The notes beneath the pieces are model-generated. The model was not told where the DNA came from, did not search any database, and saw only the letters and a list, made by a program, of their open reading frames with translations. Made by a program: the position numbers and the translations under genes. From Aquimarina intermedia (lineage in GTDB: Bacteria; Bacteroidota; Bacteroidia; Flavobacteriales; Flavobacteriaceae), in NCBI RefSeq assembly GCF_008124785.1, contig NZ_VNHU01000008.1, forward strand, positions 1 through 64,000: a stretch of DNA of 64,000 nucleotides. Reading direction: 5' to 3'. This document shows positions 18,276 through 27,566 of the stretch, piece after piece. Numbering within the stretch: the stretch's first letter is position 1; every line of letters starts with the position of its first letter.

Positions 18276-19001
18276 ATGAAAAAATTAATTATTATCCTGT
18301 TGTTTTTTAGTTCTTTAGCTTCTTATTCACAAATAAAATACTACACAACAAACGGTAAAAACAGGTTGACCGAAGCAGAAATAAAAGAAAAAGTTTCTGA
18401 AAGGGAAATTGAAATTGAGAAGACTTATGGACAAAAATTGTTTGCCAGTTTGACCATAGACGAAACTGAAACTAAAAAAGACTCAATCATTTCTAAAGTT
18501 ATTTTTAAATTCACTAAAGAAAAGCAAAACAAATTGTTTAATTATGGACCACTATCAGAATTTAAAAACAAAGAATTTCCAAAATTTAACTTGAATACAT
18601 TAACAAATGGAAAAATTGATTTAGAAAAATTAAAAGGGAAACCAACTTTGATAAATTTTTGGTATATGAATTGTGCGCCTTGCATTGAAGAAATGCCAGT
18701 TTTAAATAAAATTAAAGAAAAATACAAGAATGACTCCAATTTTATTGCTATTACATATGAGAAAAAAGAAGATGTTGCAAAGTTTCTAACAAAGTATACT
18801 TTTAACTTTAAACATCTAATCGATTCTAAAGGTTTTATAGACCATTTAGGTATTAAAGAATATCCTATGAATTTGTTTTTGGATAAAAATGGAATATTAA
18901 GATATGTGAAAGGTGGAGTTCCATATGAAAGCAAAAAAGGAGAAGAACCTAAAATGAGTGATGGTAAAGGATTTATCGAAATTATTAAAGAGCTAAAATA
19001 A
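18276..19001 (+). CDS. TlpA-like thioredoxin-fold protein, exported
   Basis: The 241-residue protein has a signal peptide (MKKLIIILLFFSSLASYSQ) and a C-terminal TlpA/AhpC-type thioredoxin domain (about 95-241) with the redox motif Cys133-Ala-Pro-Cys136 in INFWYMNCAPCIEEMP. The cis-Pro region KEYPMNLFLDKNG follows. It should act as a periplasmic thiol-disulfide reductase. The N-terminal 90 residues are a poorly conserved domain with a strongly charged helix (EAEIKEKVSEREIEIEK). The gene stands alone and is noticeably more AT-rich than its neighbours. Confidence 0.88.
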   Translation: MKKLIIILLFFSSLASYSQIKYYTTNGKNRLTEAEIKEKVSEREIEIEKTYGQKLFASLTIDETETKKDSIISKVIFKFTKEKQNKLFNYGPLSEFKNKEFPKFNLNTLTNGKIDLEKLKGKPTLINFWYMNCAPCIEEMPVLNKIKEKYKNDSNFIAITYEKKEDVAKFLTKYTFNFKHLIDSKGFIDHLGIKEYPMNLFLDKNGILRYVKGGVPYESKKGEEPKMSDGKGFIEIIKELK

Positions 19002-19197
19002 CTGTGACTAATTACTAAGCATCAATGCGATCGGTACGACCGAGCATAAATCCTGTGTTGACTAAATCGGGGCGATATTTGTTAGTACGTGGATTGGTAT
19101 GAGTTTCTATAGATCATAGTCATGTCTATGAACTTCTTATGTTGTCTCAAGATTCATGTCGCACTTCGATAAACTTTGGCCTTTTTCTTTAGCAGTA

Positions 19198-19240
19198 GCT
19201 TATCTCAAATAAAAACTTTAGTTTAGACAAACACATCAAC
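19198..19240 (+). promoter_or_regulatory. TAnnTTAG promoter-like box
   Basis: CTTATCTCAAATAAAAAC is followed by TAGTTTAG at 19219-19226, a short version of the 1313/10072/18121 block. It is only 31 bases before the GNAT ATG, so transcription would give a very short leader. Confidence 0.35.
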
Positions 19241-19256
19241 AATCACCAAATTTCGA

Positions 19257-19808
19257 ATGATATATAAAAAAGTAACTATAGAAACAGAACGTTGTATCAT
19301 ACGCGATATTGAGGAGACTGATGCACAAGGAATGTTTGAACTTGATTCTGATCCCGAGGTTCATGAGTTTTTAGGGAATAAACCCATACAAACCATTGAA
19401 GAAGCCAAACAAATCATTGCTTCGATCAGAGCGCAATATGTCAAAAATGGAATTGGGCGTTGGGCGATTATTGATAAAAAAACAAACGATTTTATTGGCT
19501 GGACCGGACTAAAATTTGAGCACGGATTGAGAAAAGAATTTGACTACTATGATTTGGGCTATAGACTCATAAAAAAATATTGGGGTAAAGGTATTGCTAC
19601 TGAAACAGCACTCGCATCGCTAAACTATGGGTTTGAACAACTTAAGTTAGAAGAAATTGGCGCAGCGGCTGATATTAAGCATATAGCATCCAATACAATC
19701 TTGAGAAACCTTGGTTTGCAATATGTTGATCAATTTGAATATGATGGTGTACCTCATAATTTTTATAGCCTCAAAAAAACTGAATGGATACGAATGCAAG
19801 GTTACTAA
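19257..19808 (+). CDS. GNAT N-acetyltransferase (RimJ/RimL type)
   Basis: The 183-residue cytoplasmic protein opens with TERCIIRDIEETDAQGMFEL, the usual start of RimJ/RimL-like acetyltransferases. Its acetyl-CoA-binding region is LGYRLIKKYWGKGIATETAL, followed by a GAAADIKHIASNTILRNLGL segment. Members acetylate protein N-termini or small amines; the acceptor here is unknown. It is monocistronic. Confidence 0.87.
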   Translation: MIYKKVTIETERCIIRDIEETDAQGMFELDSDPEVHEFLGNKPIQTIEEAKQIIASIRAQYVKNGIGRWAIIDKKTNDFIGWTGLKFEHGLRKEFDYYDLGYRLIKKYWGKGIATETALASLNYGFEQLKLEEIGAAADIKHIASNTILRNLGLQYVDQFEYDGVPHNFYSLKKTEWIRMQGY

Positions 19809-19910
19809 CGGTAAATTGAACTATGTCTTTTGACGCTAAGTTCGCTACTTATAATTCCTCCAATCAATAACATCTCACAACAAATTTAGGAGTATTAAAA
19901 CCAAAAACAC

Positions 19911-20468
19911 ATGAATAAAATCATAGTTATAGCACTATTGGCAGTAGGGTTATTATCCTGTAAAAACACCTAAAAGGACAGTGATAGGGTCGCAATTGCA
20001 AAACAATACTTTGAGGTTCTTGATAAATCGGACTATTCCAAAATGTCTAACTGGTTTGGAGATAGCTTACAAACGATAGAAGGAGAACAAAGTATTACCT
20101 ATGCTATTAAGAATTATTTGGAACTTTTAAAATGGGATGCTGTATTTGATCCGAACTATGAAATCCTTGAAATTGAACAAAAAGGCGATGTAGTTATTGC
20201 AAAAATTTCGAAGATGACAAAAGAATCCTGTTTCTTCACGAAAAACCATTTATAACAAGTCAAACTGTTAGGTTTCAAAACGATAAAATAATCAGCGTAT
20301 GTAAATTTTGACCATCCAACCTGGGATAAAAATAAAAATAGTCTCTTGACTTGGGTAAATGAAAATCATCCTGAATTGATTGGGTTTTTATATGATCAAA
20401 CTGGAAAAGGAGGATTGAAGTTTTTAATAGCAATTGAGCTTTACAAAAACGAAAATAGAGATATCTAA
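19911..20468 (+). pseudogene. Decayed NTF2-like lipoprotein gene
   Basis: ATG 19911 opens a lipoprotein signal peptide with lipobox LLSC (MNKIIVIALLAVGLLSCKNT), but a TAA follows immediately. The same frame continues with KDSDRVAIAKQYFEVLDKSD and an NTF2/SnoaL-like helical start to about 20210. Later parts are spread over other frames: ILFLHEKPFITSQTVRFQ near 20230, then FDHPTWDKNKNSLLTWVNEN and GFLYDQTGKGGLKFLIAIEL to the stop at 20466-20468. One nonsense codon and at least two frameshifts make this a clear pseudogene. Confidence 0.8.
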
Positions 20469-20616
20469 AAAACGGCTGCGAAAAGGATAAAACTATATAG
20501 CTTGAACTAATTTGTAAAGACATCTAGATTTGGCTCTAAAACTTAAAAAATCAGAAGCAAAAAAAGAACGTTGTATAGACTAGACCTTAACTAAGGGACT
20601 GTTTAAATAATAAAAT

Positions 20617-21495
20617 ATGTTGTACACTATAGAAAATGAAATGCTCACTTGCACTATTGAATCAAAGGGAGCAGAAATCCGTTCTGTTAAGAATAAGGCA
20701 ACAGGAGAGGAGTACATTTGGCAAATAGACGATACCATATGGGGCAGTAGCTCTCCTGTTTTGTTCCCGGCTATTGGGAAGATAAAAGAAGATAGAATTC
20801 TTTATAATGGAAAAGCGTATGCCATGCCAAAGCACGGTATTATTCGAAATAATGATCAACTTAGTTTTGAGAGACAAGGAGTGGCTAGCTGTGCTTTTAC
20901 CCTGACAAGTTCGAAAGAAACCTTACATCAATATCCATTCAAATTTACATTTTCAATAGAGTATGCGCTTATAGAAAAGCGTTTACTCATGACATATAAA
21001 GTAGTAAACCGTGACACCATTCCTATGCAATTTGCTTGTGGTGGACATACAGCCTATGCGTGTCCATTAAGTGAAAACATACATTTATCCGATTATGTGA
21101 TCGAATTTGCAAAGCCCTTAAACCTTGAGGCCAATGTTTTGGCTGTATCAGGATTGCTATCGGATCACAGAAGAAAGATCAATAGTAATAAAGGTATACT
21201 TCCACTTTCGGATACTTTATTCGATGATGATGCTTTGGTATTCGCCAACATCGCATGTGATTCAGTACGACTGCGTAAAAAGAGCGATACCAAAGGAATA
21301 GTCGTTAACTTTAAAGACTACCCTCATCTGGCGTTATGGTCCAAACCATCAGCTGATTTTGTATGTATAGAACCTTGGCTCGGACTTCCGGATAGAGAAG
21401 ATGAAGCTATCGAATTGACAAAAAAAACTGATTACAAAACTATAGAGCCTGGTGCTGAATTTTCAATTGCTATTGAAACGGAAATTGAATACTAG
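20617..21495 (+). CDS. Aldose 1-epimerase family protein (LacX-like)
   Basis: The 292-residue cytoplasmic protein matches the aldose-1-epimerase/LacX subgroup. It begins MLYTIENEMLTCTIESKGAE, followed by SSPVLFPAIGKIKEDRILYNG, the MPKHGIIRNN motif and the C-terminal CIEPWLGLPDRED segment. Members interconvert anomers of sugars or sugar phosphates. The expected active-site His is in PKHG, with a second His in ACGGHTAYACP. It stands alone after the lipoprotein pseudogene and converges with the LysE gene; no terminator hairpin is evident between them. Confidence 0.85.
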   Translation: MLYTIENEMLTCTIESKGAEIRSVKNKATGEEYIWQIDDTIWGSSSPVLFPAIGKIKEDRILYNGKAYAMPKHGIIRNNDQLSFERQGVASCAFTLTSSKETLHQYPFKFTFSIEYALIEKRLLMTYKVVNRDTIPMQFACGGHTAYACPLSENIHLSDYVIEFAKPLNLEANVLAVSGLLSDHRRKINSNKGILPLSDTLFDDDALVFANIACDSVRLRKKSDTKGIVVNFKDYPHLALWSKPSADFVCIEPWLGLPDREDEAIELTKKTDYKTIEPGAEFSIAIETEIEY

Positions 21496-21547
21496 TAGTA
21501 GAATAAAACATGTTTTTACAGTTTCGTTTTTTGAATATAAATTCACT

Positions 21548-22165
21548 TTAAAGCAAATACAACAAATTACCAATACCCACAACACCCGTTAAACAGCCCA
21601 GAATAAGATCCATTTTGGTTGCGATAAAAGTGAGTTTTTCTTCGATTTTTGGGGCCAACTTTGCATACAACGCGTATAGCGAAAAAGAACCTGCTGTAGA
21701 ACCTATGGAGAAGTATAAACTATTCAGAAAAGAGTATTCAAAATATTCCAATCCTATTAAAAAAGAAATGGAGGTAAAATAAAAAGGAATGGCAAAGGTG
21801 TTGAGTAATGACATGCCTACGCCATGTAAATAGGCCTTGGACTTGTCAATTTCTTTTTTCTTTTTGAGTTTTTTGGTAGTAAAGTGTAACCTGAAAAAAT
21901 TAAGAGACAAAAGGAGTAAGATTCCTGTCCCTACTTTTTGAATGCTGGTAATATATTCTGAATTTTTCATTAAGATGCTAGATAGATAAGCACCTATATT
22001 GGCTTGAAAAAAAAGAACAGTCGCAAAGCCTCCAATGAGATACAAGGCAGATTTTCTTCCGCTTTTTAGACTGAATTTGACAACAGTTAGATTCAAAAAA
22101 CTTGGTACGATACTTCCGGAAGACGCAATCACAAATCCCAAAAGCACAGAGGAAAGAAATATCAT
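21548..22165 (-). CDS. LysE family transporter
   Basis: The 205-residue membrane protein shows about six hydrophobic helices with the LysE-type opening (GFVIASSGSIVPSFLNLTVVKFSLKSGRKSALYLIGGF). A lysine-rich cytoplasmic loop follows (KKLKKKKEIDKSK). LysE proteins export amino acids or related solutes; the substrate is unknown. It is monocistronic. Confidence 0.78.
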   Translation of the reverse strand: MIFLSSVLLGFVIASSGSIVPSFLNLTVVKFSLKSGRKSALYLIGGFATVLFFQANIGAYLSSILMKNSEYITSIQKVGTGILLLLSLNFFRLHFTTKKLKKKKEIDKSKAYLHGVGMSLLNTFAIPFYFTSISFLIGLEYFEYSFLNSLYFSIGSTAGSFSLYALYAKLAPKIEEKLTFIATKMDLILGCLTGVVGIGNLLYLL

Positions 22166-22442
22166 AAAGTTAGTATATATGCAAATAAACGACTTAAAGC
22201 GTTAAATGGTTCTAACCATAAACTTATAATTTGGTTAAAATATGTTATACACTGCTTTGCGAGGATTTATTCTTTTGGTTTATCATGCAGCAGCACCTTT
22301 ATATTGCTTCTATTACACTGCTGTACTTGGGAGCATTAATTAATGTGAAAATGTTTGATGAACGCTGACAAAATATCTTAAAAATTCTTTGAAAAAAATC
22401 CAATTATCTTATATTACCAACCTATCAAAAGTGAATACAATT

Positions 22443-24287
22443 ATGCAAGAAAATAAGGTCTTAGATTATATAAATGAAGTTGTAAACAACATGCCGTCTG
22501 ATTGGTTAGGCTTAACAACACATCGACTTGATATATACGATGAACAATTAGCTAAAACTCAGTTTATAGATGGATTTGAAACCTTATTTAATACTAACAA
22601 TGCGCAGACATCAGCGCTTAGCGAGTTGCCTACAGCCTATGATTACATTCGACTGGGACACCCCTTATCATGCGTTTTGGAGTGGGGGATAGCTCGTTTG
22701 AACAATTTGCACCCCAATAATGTAATTAGTTTTTCGTCCGTAACAGTACCTATACTGGCAGTGCTTAGGACTAATTTATTAGCTAACAAAAACACTCAGA
22801 TCGTTTATAAGGATAGGTTACCGAATTCTTTTGACGCTGACACGCTGCAGCGTGTATATGGCTATACCTTTAACTTAAAAAAAATAGAAAGTATCGATGC
22901 TCTCGAAGCATTTGATGGCAGCACAATTTTTGTTTCCGAACAAACAGATATCGCTGCTGTAAATCTTCAGAAAACTATCGATTTTCATGTGAGTACGCAT
23001 ACCAATCTGGGTAGTGTTTTGGTAGTTAATGGGGAACGAAATGAAGCGTATGTTTCAAAAGTTCAGCATGTACGAAGAAGAGAGACTATTGCTATGACAC
23101 CGATTAACTGTTATGCAGCGTTACAAGCGTTGGTAGCACAATCACCTTTAGAAATTAAGAAATCTAACGTTGAAGCAAATAAAGCAGCTGTTTTAGATGC
23201 AATCACAACCATAACCGGAACAACAACAAAACCATTAGTTGGTTCGAGTGGGTTGTCAGTTCAATACGCCATTATGATGGGACTTATTGATGATGCTATA
23301 GAAAATTACAAAGGTAAGGCTATCAAGTTCGTTGTACCACCTAATTGCTACGGAGGTACGAATGATCAGGCAAGACGTGTTGCTGCGACTCTGGAGAATG
23401 TAGAAATTGTGGATTTACCTGTTGATGGTGATAATGATATGGTAAAAAGTATTGCTACCGTATTAGAGACAATTGCTAATCAAGATGCCATTCCGTATAT
23501 CATAGCAGAAATTCCGACCAATCCCAGAGTAGAGGTTCCGGATCTGATCCAATTAAAAAATGTATTGAGTGAAGTTCGCAATACTGCCAGCGGTGCAGTA
23601 GCTGTGGATCCGGTTTTTATTTTGGATCAAACCTTTTGTCCTAATGTACAGTTTCTGGGTGAAGGGAATATACTCTCAGATGTTAGAGCCATTTCGTATG
23701 CCAGCGGATCAAAATTTCCGAGTGGTGGACAAAGCACGGCAGGATATTGTGTAGGGAATGATAAAACCCAAAACATGATGAAAAAAATAGAAAAGCATCT
23801 GATACTTTGTGATAATGAGGCTACACAATTACAGTATGAAATACTAGCCATGCAATTGCCGTCTATGAATCAAAGAATTGAGAAGGCATATAAAAATACC
23901 CGTGAGTTTGTAAACTTTATCGAAGAAACCTTACCGGAAGCTAAAATCAATTTTGTTTCTCATGCATTGGCTGAGCAAGGATTTACACCCTCGGTGTTTT
24001 CATTGGATCTTCCTACCAAAGGTGCTACTGCCGAGGAAAGGGAGCGTTATAAACGTGCATTAAATCATACATTGATTAATTTAATGATTACAGAAATCCC
24101 GGAACAAAGTAAGTACTGTGTAAGCTACGGACAATTAAAAGGTTGTTATTGGACGATACCGGCTACCTCTACACAAGGAACGACCAAAGAAGGAGACAAA
24201 GATTATATCGCTCGTGTAGCACTCTCTCCGAATATGGATCTAAAACGACATAAAGAAGTGTTTTTGGACTTTGTCAAAAGTATTTGA
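22443..24287 (+). CDS. PLP-dependent transferase of the Cys/Met metabolism family
   Basis: I use ATG 22443 (MQENKVLDYI), which gives 614 residues; the in-frame TTG 54 bases earlier adds a poorly conserved tail. The C-terminal two-thirds has the fold-type I PLP fold. VPPNCYGGTNDQARRVAATL is a substrate/PLP-phosphate region. AVDPVFILDQTF carries the Asp, and Lys424 in ASGSKFPSGGQ is the Schiff-base lysine. The arrangement resembles cystathionine gamma-synthase/lyase enzymes but is about 200 residues longer at the N-terminus. That part looks like a diverged extra PLP-type half (PTAYDYIRLGHPLSCVLEWG). Probable role in sulfur amino-acid metabolism; the reaction is not certain. Confidence 0.78.
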   Translation: MQENKVLDYINEVVNNMPSDWLGLTTHRLDIYDEQLAKTQFIDGFETLFNTNNAQTSALSELPTAYDYIRLGHPLSCVLEWGIARLNNLHPNNVISFSSVTVPILAVLRTNLLANKNTQIVYKDRLPNSFDADTLQRVYGYTFNLKKIESIDALEAFDGSTIFVSEQTDIAAVNLQKTIDFHVSTHTNLGSVLVVNGERNEAYVSKVQHVRRRETIAMTPINCYAALQALVAQSPLEIKKSNVEANKAAVLDAITTITGTTTKPLVGSSGLSVQYAIMMGLIDDAIENYKGKAIKFVVPPNCYGGTNDQARRVAATLENVEIVDLPVDGDNDMVKSIATVLETIANQDAIPYIIAEIPTNPRVEVPDLIQLKNVLSEVRNTASGAVAVDPVFILDQTFCPNVQFLGEGNILSDVRAISYASGSKFPSGGQSTAGYCVGNDKTQNMMKKIEKHLILCDNEATQLQYEILAMQLPSMNQRIEKAYKNTREFVNFIEETLPEAKINFVSHALAEQGFTPSVFSLDLPTKGATAEERERYKRALNHTLINLMITEIPEQSKYCVSYGQLKGCYWTIPATSTQGTTKEGDKDYIARVALSPNMDLKRHKEVFLDFVKSI

Positions 24288-24349
24288 TATTGAAATAAGT
24301 ATAAAAGAGATTTTAATTAAAGAATAAAACTTTCGGAATAACATCTTAA

Positions 24350-24450
24350 AGCAGCTCCTTTCTCTTGTCAGGGAAAGGTGGCTAAGCATAGCGCAGCCGG
24401 AAAGGGTAACTATTCAATTATGAAAGCAGAATTATAAATGTAAAATATAA
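24350..24450. repeat. Hairpin intergenic repeat
   Basis: The core CTCCTTTCTCTTGTCAGGGA and GCATAGCGCAGCCGGAAAGG identify the family first seen at 8851. The long gap 24288-25048 contains this repeat, two more repeats (24776, 24922), and about 300 bases between them with no recognisable gene. Confidence 0.65.
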
Positions 24451-24775
24451 AACTGCAAAAGTGAAATTTTAGAGGTTTCATAATAGATTAGTGATTAAGC
24501 AAGAGATATTAGCTATTACGGTAAGTTTACCACTTACAAGTATACACTAGAGAATGTAAGATAATAGAATCTAAATGAGTAAATGTCCTTTAAAAACTTT
24601 AGTATAAAAAATGAAGTGAAAGCAGTGGCTACAGGAAATTGGTTGAAAACTAAGAGTTGTAACGTACCAAAAAACATAATAAACACTTGTGTAGCACAAG
24701 TTAGTTAGCCTGTTTAATTTCATGTAACGTATTGAACAATATTTTTAGCTAAAAATTTTTTAAGACTAGACCTTT

Positions 24776-24880
24776 CCCGCCCACCTGAATTGCTCTTTGG
24801 GCAGGTACCGAAAATATGCGTTCGGGCGGGTTGATTCTTTATTGGGCAATGCAAAAAAGAATAAAGAACAATTGAGCACT
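24776..24880. repeat. CCCGCCCACCTGAAT-type repeat, nested palindrome
   Basis: CCCGCCCACCTG pairs with CAGGT and with the later GGGCGGG, forming nested stems. Downstream it shares GTACCGAAAATATG and GGGCAATGCAAAAAAGAATA with 17879-17996. Two copies of this composition are present in the window. Confidence 0.6.
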
Positions 24881-24921
24881 AAAGTCAGCATTCCAAATGT
24901 AAAATACTAGAGTTTAAAGAA

Positions 24922-24990
24922 CTCTACTCCTTTCCCTTGACAGGGAAAGGTGGCTAAGCAGTGCGCAGCCAGAAAGGGTAGAAGGTGAAT
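24922..24990. repeat. Hairpin intergenic repeat
   Basis: The core CTTTCCCTTGACAGGGAAAG is perfect. It is followed by TGGCTAAGCAGTGCGCAGCC and AGAAAGGGTAGAAGGTG. It lies about 60 bases beyond the stop of the CPBP protease gene. Confidence 0.7.
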
Positions 24991-25048
24991 TTCAAAAAAA
25001 TCATCCAAAACAAAAGAAATCTACAAAATAACAAAGGAGCGCATTTGC

Positions 25049-25804
25049 TCAAATTAAATCCATGGCAAATAAAAAGGACATACTAAACCCCAAAAAGTTA
25101 TTCGACATATGCAAGAACAGAGTATACTGAAATCCATATGATACTCTAATATATCCGTAAATCAAGGCACTAACTAATTGAGGTAAGGTTAGAATGGGAA
25201 GTAAGAGAATATTAGTCCAGTTTATTTCGTATTTTGAATAATGCATCCAAGCGAAAATCAAACAAGAAATATAATAAATACTTTGAAAATGCTGAACCCA
25301 TAATTTATTTAATATATCCGTGAAAGACTTAATATGGATGATAAGGTAAGCAATTATTGCTGCTATAATAGAGAAAATTACTCTTTTCAAAAAACTTTCA
25401 TCTATTGCACTTAATTTAGTGTGAAACACAAGTTTAGTCAGAGTATAATAACAGAATACACCCGATGTCACAGTAAAATAAAAAGGTTTAAATTTAAGCG
25501 AAAGTCTAAAAAGTACTTCTTCAAGAAGAGGTAAAATTACTACACCAACTATTAATAAAGCGATTGGCGTAAAACGTTCAGACATATTTGCTTTTTGTAT
25601 ATTTTCTGGATCATAGACAATGGCAAAAAATAAAACGACGGGTATTAGGAGTAGTGTTTTTATTATTAGTAAGCCTATAGTGTCATATACTTTCTGCTTA
25701 GTGGTTTTTGAGACATTCCTTTCATTTTTAGGATTCCGTATAAAGTTAATAAACACTTTAAACAAAGAATAGTAATAGGTAGGCTTAATAAAGGGGTAAT
25801 TCAT
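25049..25804 (-). CDS. CPBP (CAAX/bacteriocin-processing) family intramembrane metalloprotease
   Basis: The 251-residue protein has about seven hydrophobic segments. It also has the three CPBP motifs: EEVLFR with Glu95, Glu96 and Arg100; FAWMH; and HMSNN near the C-terminus. The two Glu and two His residues form the active site in this family of intramembrane proteases. Substrates in Bacteroidota are unknown; relatives process prenylated proteins or confer bacteriocin immunity. It is monocistronic and divergent from pdxH. Confidence 0.85.
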   Translation of the reverse strand: MNYPFIKPTYYYSLFKVFINFIRNPKNERNVSKTTKQKVYDTIGLLIIKTLLLIPVVLFFAIVYDPENIQKANMSERFTPIALLIVGVVILPLLEEVLFRLSLKFKPFYFTVTSGVFCYYTLTKLVFHTKLSAIDESFLKRVIFSIIAAIIAYLIIHIKSFTDILNKLWVQHFQSIYYISCLIFAWMHYSKYEINWTNILLLPILTLPQLVSALIYGYIRVSYGFQYTLFLHMSNNFLGFSMSFLFAMDLI

Positions 25805-25897
25805 ATCTGTTATTTATACTAAAGACGATGTAAGCAATAATTTATTACTTAGAATAGAAAAGGCAGCGCTATATTGCGAATATTTAATAGTATTTGT

Positions 25898-25928
25898 AAA
25901 GTGCAAAATATAAGATATTTTGCACTTT
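25898..25928. terminator. Perfect 14-bp hairpin in a divergent intergenic region
   Basis: AAAGTGCAAAATAT (25898-25911), loop AAG, and the exact complement ATATTTTGCACTTT (25915-25928) followed by a T-rich run. It has the form of an intrinsic terminator. However, it lies between the divergent CPBP and pdxH genes, where none is expected. It might be a regulator-binding palindrome or the terminator of a lost gene. The rest of 25805-26138 shows nothing else. Confidence 0.5.
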
Positions 25929-26138
25929 GTATTCTTTTCTTGCCGTCCTATCTACAAATTTACAAGCAATCATTTTCATGAAGTTTATGAACTATCCATT
26001 TGATAGTCTCCTGTCTTTAAATTCTTACATCCTGATCACAGATGTTGTATATATTGTTTGGCTATGAATCAATGCTAAGGCTTTAAGTCTATCTATAAAA
26101 ATCTTTTTATAAGTTTGTAGCACGTATAAATAGATATT

Positions 26139-26714
26139 ATGAATCCCATTACCCTTTTTGAACAATGGTTCAGCGAAGAAAAGAGTCAAAATAATAGAAA
26201 ACTATCTAATGCATGTTGTTTATCCACCGTAGGTTTAGATGGGTATCCAAATGCTCGATTTGTTTCACTCAAAGAAATTGTTGAGGATTCATTTGTTGTC
26301 ACAGGCTCCTTGAGCTCAAGAAAAGGTAGGGAAATAGAAAATCATAAAAAAGCAGCCTTAACTTTTTGGTGGACATCATCCGAGAGGCAAGTTAGAATAC
26401 AGGGAGATGTAACAAAGATTTCTCAAGCCCTAGCAAAAACCTATTTTGAACAACGAAATAGAGATTCTAAAATAGTGGCTGCTACATTTACTCAAGGCGA
26501 AGAAATACAAAGTATTTCGCAGCTCAAAGAACAGTTCGAAGCACAGAAAACCGAACTGGAAAATAGGGAAATTAAACTTCCTGAAAACTGGAGCGGGATT
26601 TCAATTCAACCTATTCGGATTGAATTTATGGAATTCAAGAATAGCAGACTTCATGAAAGAATACTATATCAACACGTTGAGAATCGTTGGAAATCTACAC
26701 TACTACAACCTTAA
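26139..26714 (+). CDS. pdxH: Pyridoxamine/pyridoxine 5'-phosphate oxidase
   Basis: The 191-residue protein has the FMN-binding split barrel of PdxH. Visible motifs are ACCLSTVGLDGYPNARFVSL, FVVTGSLSSRKGREI, AALTFWWTSSERQVRIQGDV and the C-terminal ISIQPIRIEFMEF and RLHERI segments. It makes pyridoxal 5'-phosphate from its reduced forms using FMN and oxygen. It is somewhat shorter at the N-terminus than the enteric enzyme (about 215 residues), as in other short flavobacterial versions. A phosphoesterase gene follows 9 bases later, so they probably share a transcript. A PLP enzyme is nearby at 22443 but not co-operonic. Confidence 0.88.
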   Translation: MNPITLFEQWFSEEKSQNNRKLSNACCLSTVGLDGYPNARFVSLKEIVEDSFVVTGSLSSRKGREIENHKKAALTFWWTSSERQVRIQGDVTKISQALAKTYFEQRNRDSKIVAATFTQGEEIQSISQLKEQFEAQKTELENREIKLPENWSGISIQPIRIEFMEFKNSRLHERILYQHVENRWKSTLLQP

Positions 26715-26723
26715 TCAGACAGC

Positions 26724-27443
26724 ATGGATAAAAAGATTGCTTACATAACCGATATTCATTTGGATGAAAAGTTTCCCGTGGATTGCGGAGTTGATGCTCA
26801 AAAAAATTGGAAAACACTGCTTCAGGATATTTCCTCACGCCAAATCAATCAAATTATATTTGGCGGAGATATTGGTCTAAAATCTTCAAATAAATGGTTT
26901 TTTGACTCCCTTAAGGAATATAATCTCGCTATTACGTTAGGTAATCATGATTCTTTTGACGAAGTAATAAAGTACTATAATTTTGAAAATTCTAGAAATC
27001 AAATTGAACTGTATTACACGCAAGAGCTTGAATATTTCAAATTTATATTTTTGGACTCCAGTAAGGGGTTTATAAGCGAACAGCAATTGAACTGGCTTAC
27101 AAAAGAACTTATCACCCAGAAAAAAATAGTTATTTTTATTCACCATCCGATTTTAGCTATTGAAGCTGAGGTTGACAAGCGCTTTGCATTACAGCAACGG
27201 GGGCGGATTCAAACAGCATTACTGAGTAGTGAAAATGAGATTTATATCTTTTGCGGACACTACCATTTTAATGACACGCAGCATATTGAAAATATCATCC
27301 AACAGGTAACACCTGCGAGTTCTTATCAGGTGGAGAAATTATTGGGTGTTATCAAAATTAACAATGCAGCGTTTGGATATAGGATTATTGAGCTGAAAAA
27401 GGATACCATTCAAACCAATCTAGTGACGTTTCCCAATAGTTGA
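26724..27443 (+). CDS. Calcineurin-like metallophosphoesterase
   Basis: The 239-residue cytoplasmic protein has the metallophosphoesterase motifs in order: TDIHLD (Asp/His), FGGDIG (Asp), LGNHDS (Asn/His), FIHHP (His) and CGHYHF (two His). These bind two metal ions and hydrolyse phosphoesters; the substrate is unknown. The close spacing after pdxH suggests co-transcription, but I cannot link the activity to vitamin B6. Confidence 0.88.
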   Translation: MDKKIAYITDIHLDEKFPVDCGVDAQKNWKTLLQDISSRQINQIIFGGDIGLKSSNKWFFDSLKEYNLAITLGNHDSFDEVIKYYNFENSRNQIELYYTQELEYFKFIFLDSSKGFISEQQLNWLTKELITQKKIVIFIHHPILAIEAEVDKRFALQQRGRIQTALLSSENEIYIFCGHYHFNDTQHIENIIQQVTPASSYQVEKLLGVIKINNAAFGYRIIELKKDTIQTNLVTFPNS

Positions 27444-27539
27444 AAGGATTGCTTTTTGATACGTTCTACTCAGTAAAACCTTTATTTAAAAAATCAACGA
27501 ATAGCCAATTTGGCTGTATAAGAACGTTTGTGTTAGTAA

Positions 27540-27566
27540 CAAGCGAAGATTATTCTTCTTCGCTTG
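27540..27566. terminator. Hairpin over the stop codon of the DUF4494 gene
   Basis: CAAGCGAAG (27540-27548) pairs with CTTCGCTTG (27558-27566). The TAA of the minus-strand DUF4494 gene (27550-27552) falls in the loop. It lies in the convergent gap with the phosphoesterase. T-tracts on either side are weak, so its efficiency is uncertain. Confidence 0.45.
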
